NCBI GenBank assembly: GCA_900547255.1
Contig: URGC01000110.1
Location: 1-7,875, forward strand
DNA length: 7,875 bases
Direction of reading: 5' to 3'
Origin: an uncultured Eubacterium sp.
GTDB taxonomy: Bacteria; Bacillota; Clostridia; Lachnospirales; Lachnospiraceae
In this document: positions 6,735 through 7,875 of the stretch, piece by piece
Layout of the letters: every line of letters begins with the position of its first letter
How positions within the stretch are numbered: position 1 is the stretch's first letter
Program-made: the position numbers and the translations under genes
The notes under the pieces: generated by a model
The model's input: the letters and a program-made list of their open reading frames with translations, nothing else
The model's database searches: none
Told to the model about the DNA's origin: nothing

Positions 6735-7178
6735 ATGGCATTCAATCAGGCATACGGTAACGCATCATATGGCTCACCATATACATCAAGCGGCGGACAT
6801 GGAAGTCAGGCATATGCTGATCAGTATAACAGAAATAAGATAATGACAGCATCGCCAGCAGAACTGACATTGTTATTATATGAAGGCGCAATAAAATTCT
6901 GCAATATTGCCTTGATGGGGCTTGAACAGAATGATTTACAGAAAGTTCATACCAACATTAAAAAGACAGAAGATATAATTGTTGAATTTCAGTCAACACT
7001 TAATCATAAATATCCTGTTGCAGAAGATTTTGATAAAATATATAAGTACATATATGACTTGCTTGTACAGGCTAATATCAAGAAAGATAAAGAACTTCTT
7101 GAAAGAGCACTCAATGAAATCCGCGGTATGAGGGATACATGGAAAGAAGTCATGGTACGGACAAAGAGTGGTAAATAG
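6735..7178 (+). CDS. fliS: flagellin export chaperone FliS
   Basis: FliS binds the disordered C-terminal region of flagellin in the cytoplasm, prevents early polymerisation and delivers it to the export gate. In Bacillus it also forms part of the FliW-flagellin-CsrA homeostasis network. The 147-residue product has the family signature TASPAELTLLLYEGAIKF (38-55), followed by the helical bundle. A tail rich in Gly, Ser, Tyr and Ala (about residues 5-28) precedes the usual short N-terminus, making the protein some 15-20 residues longer than typical FliS. The Shine-Dalgarno TTGGAGGA sits 8-9 bases before ATG 6735, which supports this start. A small inverted repeat, TTTCT/AGAAA around TGAA (6706-6719), lies just upstream. 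fliS follows fliD by 33 bases and is next to the FliT-like gene, the standard fliD-fliS-fliT order. Confidence 0.96.
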   Translation: MAFNQAYGNASYGSPYTSSGGHGSQAYADQYNRNKIMTASPAELTLLLYEGAIKFCNIALMGLEQNDLQKVHTNIKKTEDIIVEFQSTLNHKYPVAEDFDKIYKYIYDLLVQANIKKDKELLERALNEIRGMRDTWKEVMVRTKSGK

Positions 7179-7179
7179 T

Positions 7180-7659
7180 ATGGGCGATACGGATAATTAT
7201 GTACAGATAATGACAGACAGCCTTATTATGAAAAAGAGTGTGCTTGAAAAAATAGTTGTTCTTAATGAGGAGCAGAAGAAAATTATTTCTTCCGATGATT
7301 TTGATGGCAATCTTTTCAGGGATAATGTTAATAAAAAGGCACAGCTGGTAGAAGAGATTAACAGGCTTGATGCTGGATTTGACGATTTGTTCAGACGCGT
7401 ACGTCAAGTACTTGATGCAGACAAAGCATCTTACAGCAGCCAGATAGCATCTATGAAGATTCTGATTAAGGATGTCACAGAACTTGCTGTGAAAGTTGAA
7501 GCTGACGAGGCACGCAATAAGAAACTGGTTGAAAAAAAGTTTATAGAATTGAGAAAAGGTGTGCAGAAGGCTAAGACCAATGTCCAGAAAACTAACGCAT
7601 ATTATCAGAGCATGAATAAGCTGGATACATCTCCACAGTTCATGGATCAAAAAAAGTAA
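7180..7659 (+). CDS. FliT/FlgN-like flagellar export chaperone (probable)
   Basis: The product is 159 residues, almost wholly helical in character, and charged. Heptad-like stretches lie at about residues 15-75 (ending FRRVRQVLDA) and 85-140 (MKILIKDVTELAVKVEADEA), and the tail is NAYYQSMNKLDTSPQFMDQKK-like. This fits the FlgN/FliT type of helical-hairpin chaperone that guards FliD or FlgK/FlgL during export. The position right after fliS is the fliT slot. The sequence family is poorly conserved, so I leave the symbol blank; FlgN-family membership is the main alternative. I chose ATG 7180 because it lies one base after the fliS stop (TAGTATG). The in-frame GTG 7168 would overlap fliS by 11 bases. 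No strong Shine-Dalgarno precedes ATG 7180 (only AAAGAGTGG), which suggests translational coupling to fliS. Confidence 0.78.
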   Translation: MGDTDNYVQIMTDSLIMKKSVLEKIVVLNEEQKKIISSDDFDGNLFRDNVNKKAQLVEEINRLDAGFDDLFRRVRQVLDADKASYSSQIASMKILIKDVTELAVKVEADEARNKKLVEKKFIELRKGVQKAKTNVQKTNAYYQSMNKLDTSPQFMDQKK

Positions 7660-7679
7660 AATTTTTGTTTATAGCGGGG

Positions 7680-7706
7680 TTAAGTTTAAAAACGTAATTC
7701 CGATAT
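7680..7706 (+). promoter_or_regulatory. sigma-28 (SigD/FliA-type) promoter for flagellin
   Basis: The -35 element TTAAGTTT (7680-7687) differs at one base from the enterobacterial FliA consensus TAAAGTTT. After 11 bases comes TCCGATAT (7699-7706), with the exact SigD -10 CCGATAT at 7700-7706. The 13-mer AATTCCGATATAA (7696-7708) is identical to that before flaG. Initiation is expected around 7713, giving an A-rich leader of about 110 bases. The promoter begins 21 bases after the stop of the preceding chaperone gene, so flagellin probably has its own strong transcript. Confidence 0.92.
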
Positions 7707-7752
7707 AATAAATACAAAGAAACAAAACATAATTAAAATGTTTCTTTAAAAC

Positions 7753-7766
7753 GTAGCATAAGCTAC
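7753..7766 (+). promoter_or_regulatory. small hairpin in the flagellin mRNA leader
   Basis: GTAGC (7753-7757) pairs with GCTAC (7762-7766) across the loop ATAA. The 5-bp stem lies about 40 bases into the predicted leader. It is not followed by a T-run and contains no GGA. It may stabilise the 5' end of the abundant flagellin mRNA; this role is a guess. Confidence 0.4.
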
Positions 7767-7781
7767 ACAACAAAATAAAAG

Positions 7782-7797
7782 GTGGCATGGATGTCAC
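7782..7797 (+). promoter_or_regulatory. CsrA binding hairpin (BS2-like) in the flagellin leader
   Basis: GTGGC (7782-7786) pairs with GTCAC (7793-7797), four Watson-Crick pairs and one G-U, around the hexaloop ATGGAT with GGA at 7789-7791. The segment CATGGATGT fits the CsrA consensus (CARGGAUGU) except at one base. The GGA is 23 bases upstream of the GGA in the Shine-Dalgarno, a spacing that one CsrA dimer could bridge. B. subtilis hag has the same layout: an upstream hairpin site plus a site over the ribosome binding site. Together with fliW and csrA nearby, this is good support for CsrA control of flagellin here. Confidence 0.75.
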
Positions 7798-7810
7798 TAA
7801 TGTTTTTTCA

Positions 7811-7817
7811 AGGAGGA
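7811..7817 (+). promoter_or_regulatory. flagellin Shine-Dalgarno and probable CsrA site 1
   Basis: AGGAGG (7811-7816) lies 8 bases before ATG 7825 and is a very strong ribosome binding site, as expected for flagellin. The two overlapping GGA triplets (7812-7814, 7815-7817) make it the likely repressing CsrA site, paired with the hairpin at 7782-7797. Binding of CsrA here would block 30S entry. Confidence 0.7.
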
Positions 7818-7824
7818 AAAAATT

Positions 7825-7875
7825 ATGGTAGTACAGCACAATTTATCAGCAATGAACACAAGCAGACAGTTAAAC
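7825..7875 (+). CDS. fliC: flagellin, N-terminal 17 codons (cut by the window end)
   Basis: This is the filament subunit. Only MVVQHNLSAMNTSRQLN is present, and it matches the conserved flagellin N-terminal start that forms part of the D0 helix. The ATG has a strong Shine-Dalgarno 8 bases upstream, its own sigma-28-type promoter and a structured leader, all typical of flagellin. The name hag would be used in Bacillus. Length, outer-domain type and whether further flagellin copies follow cannot be judged here. Confidence 0.93.
   Translation, partial: MVVQHNLSAMNTSRQLN

Noticed and set aside
7168..7179. GTG start for the FliT-like gene, overlapping fliS
   Set aside because: ATG 7180 directly after the fliS stop is simpler, and the four extra residues show no conserved feature.
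7150..7650. Minus-strand open frame of about 166 codons opposite the FliT-like gene, rich in Ile, Leu, Phe and Cys
   Set aside because: The hydrophobic look is what the reverse complement of a Lys/Glu/Asp-rich helical gene gives. The plus strand has the right operon position and a coherent chaperone-like product.
7648..7667. CAAAAA/TTTTTG inverted repeat at the end of the FliT-like gene as a terminator
   Set aside because: The stem is nearly all A-T and there is no GC-rich stem followed by a T-run. It overlaps the stop codon, and AT-rich DNA gives such repeats by chance.

Overview
This window is a late flagellar gene cluster, all on the + strand. It is from a low-GC Gram-positive bacterium, most probably a motile member of the Clostridia (Lachnospiraceae type, such as Roseburia, Lachnospira or Butyrivibrio relatives). 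The lineage call is inference. It rests on AT-rich coding sequence, strong GGAGG-type ribosome binding sites, the fliW-csrA pair that is standard in flagellated Firmicutes, large FlgL and FliD proteins, and a flagellin starting MVVQHNLSAMNTSRQLN.

Layout: bases 1-54 are a short leader, possibly with the last codons of an upstream gene. flgK (55-1641) and flgL (1665-3227) encode the two hook-filament junction proteins. fliW (3279-3746) and csrA (3748-3969) encode the FliW/CsrA switch that links flagellin mRNA translation to flagellin export. A 120-base gap holds a sigma-28-type promoter, which opens a second block: flaG (4090-4518), fliD (4572-6701, filament cap), fliS (6735-7178, flagellin export chaperone) and a FliT/FlgN-like chaperone gene (7180-7659). 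A 165-base gap holds a second sigma-28-type promoter and a structured leader for the flagellin gene, whose first 17 codons (7825-7875) end the window. No stretch over 300 bases lacks a gene. I saw no RNA genes, mobile elements, CRISPR arrays or broken genes.

How it works together: FlgK and FlgL form the adaptor between hook and filament, FliD caps the growing filament, FlaG is thought to affect filament length, and FliS plus the FliT-like protein guard export substrates. In the Bacillus subtilis paradigm, CsrA represses flagellin translation by binding GGA motifs in the leader. FliW sequesters CsrA until free flagellin titrates FliW away. Here CsrA keeps L4, R44 and N55, and the flagellin leader has the expected pair of sites: a hairpin with GGA in a hexaloop (7782-7797) and the Shine-Dalgarno (7811-7816).

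The most interesting signal is that two other leaders, flaG (CACACGGAGGTG, 4072-4083) and fliD (CACATGGAGGTG, 4544-4555), carry the same hairpin form with GGA in a six-base loop. In fliD this element lies too far upstream to be the normal ribosome binding site. This suggests that the FliW-CsrA circuit may also control the cap/FlaG block here. That is a hypothesis from sequence inspection. Apart from it the region is a conventional flagellar locus, and I found no wholly new system.
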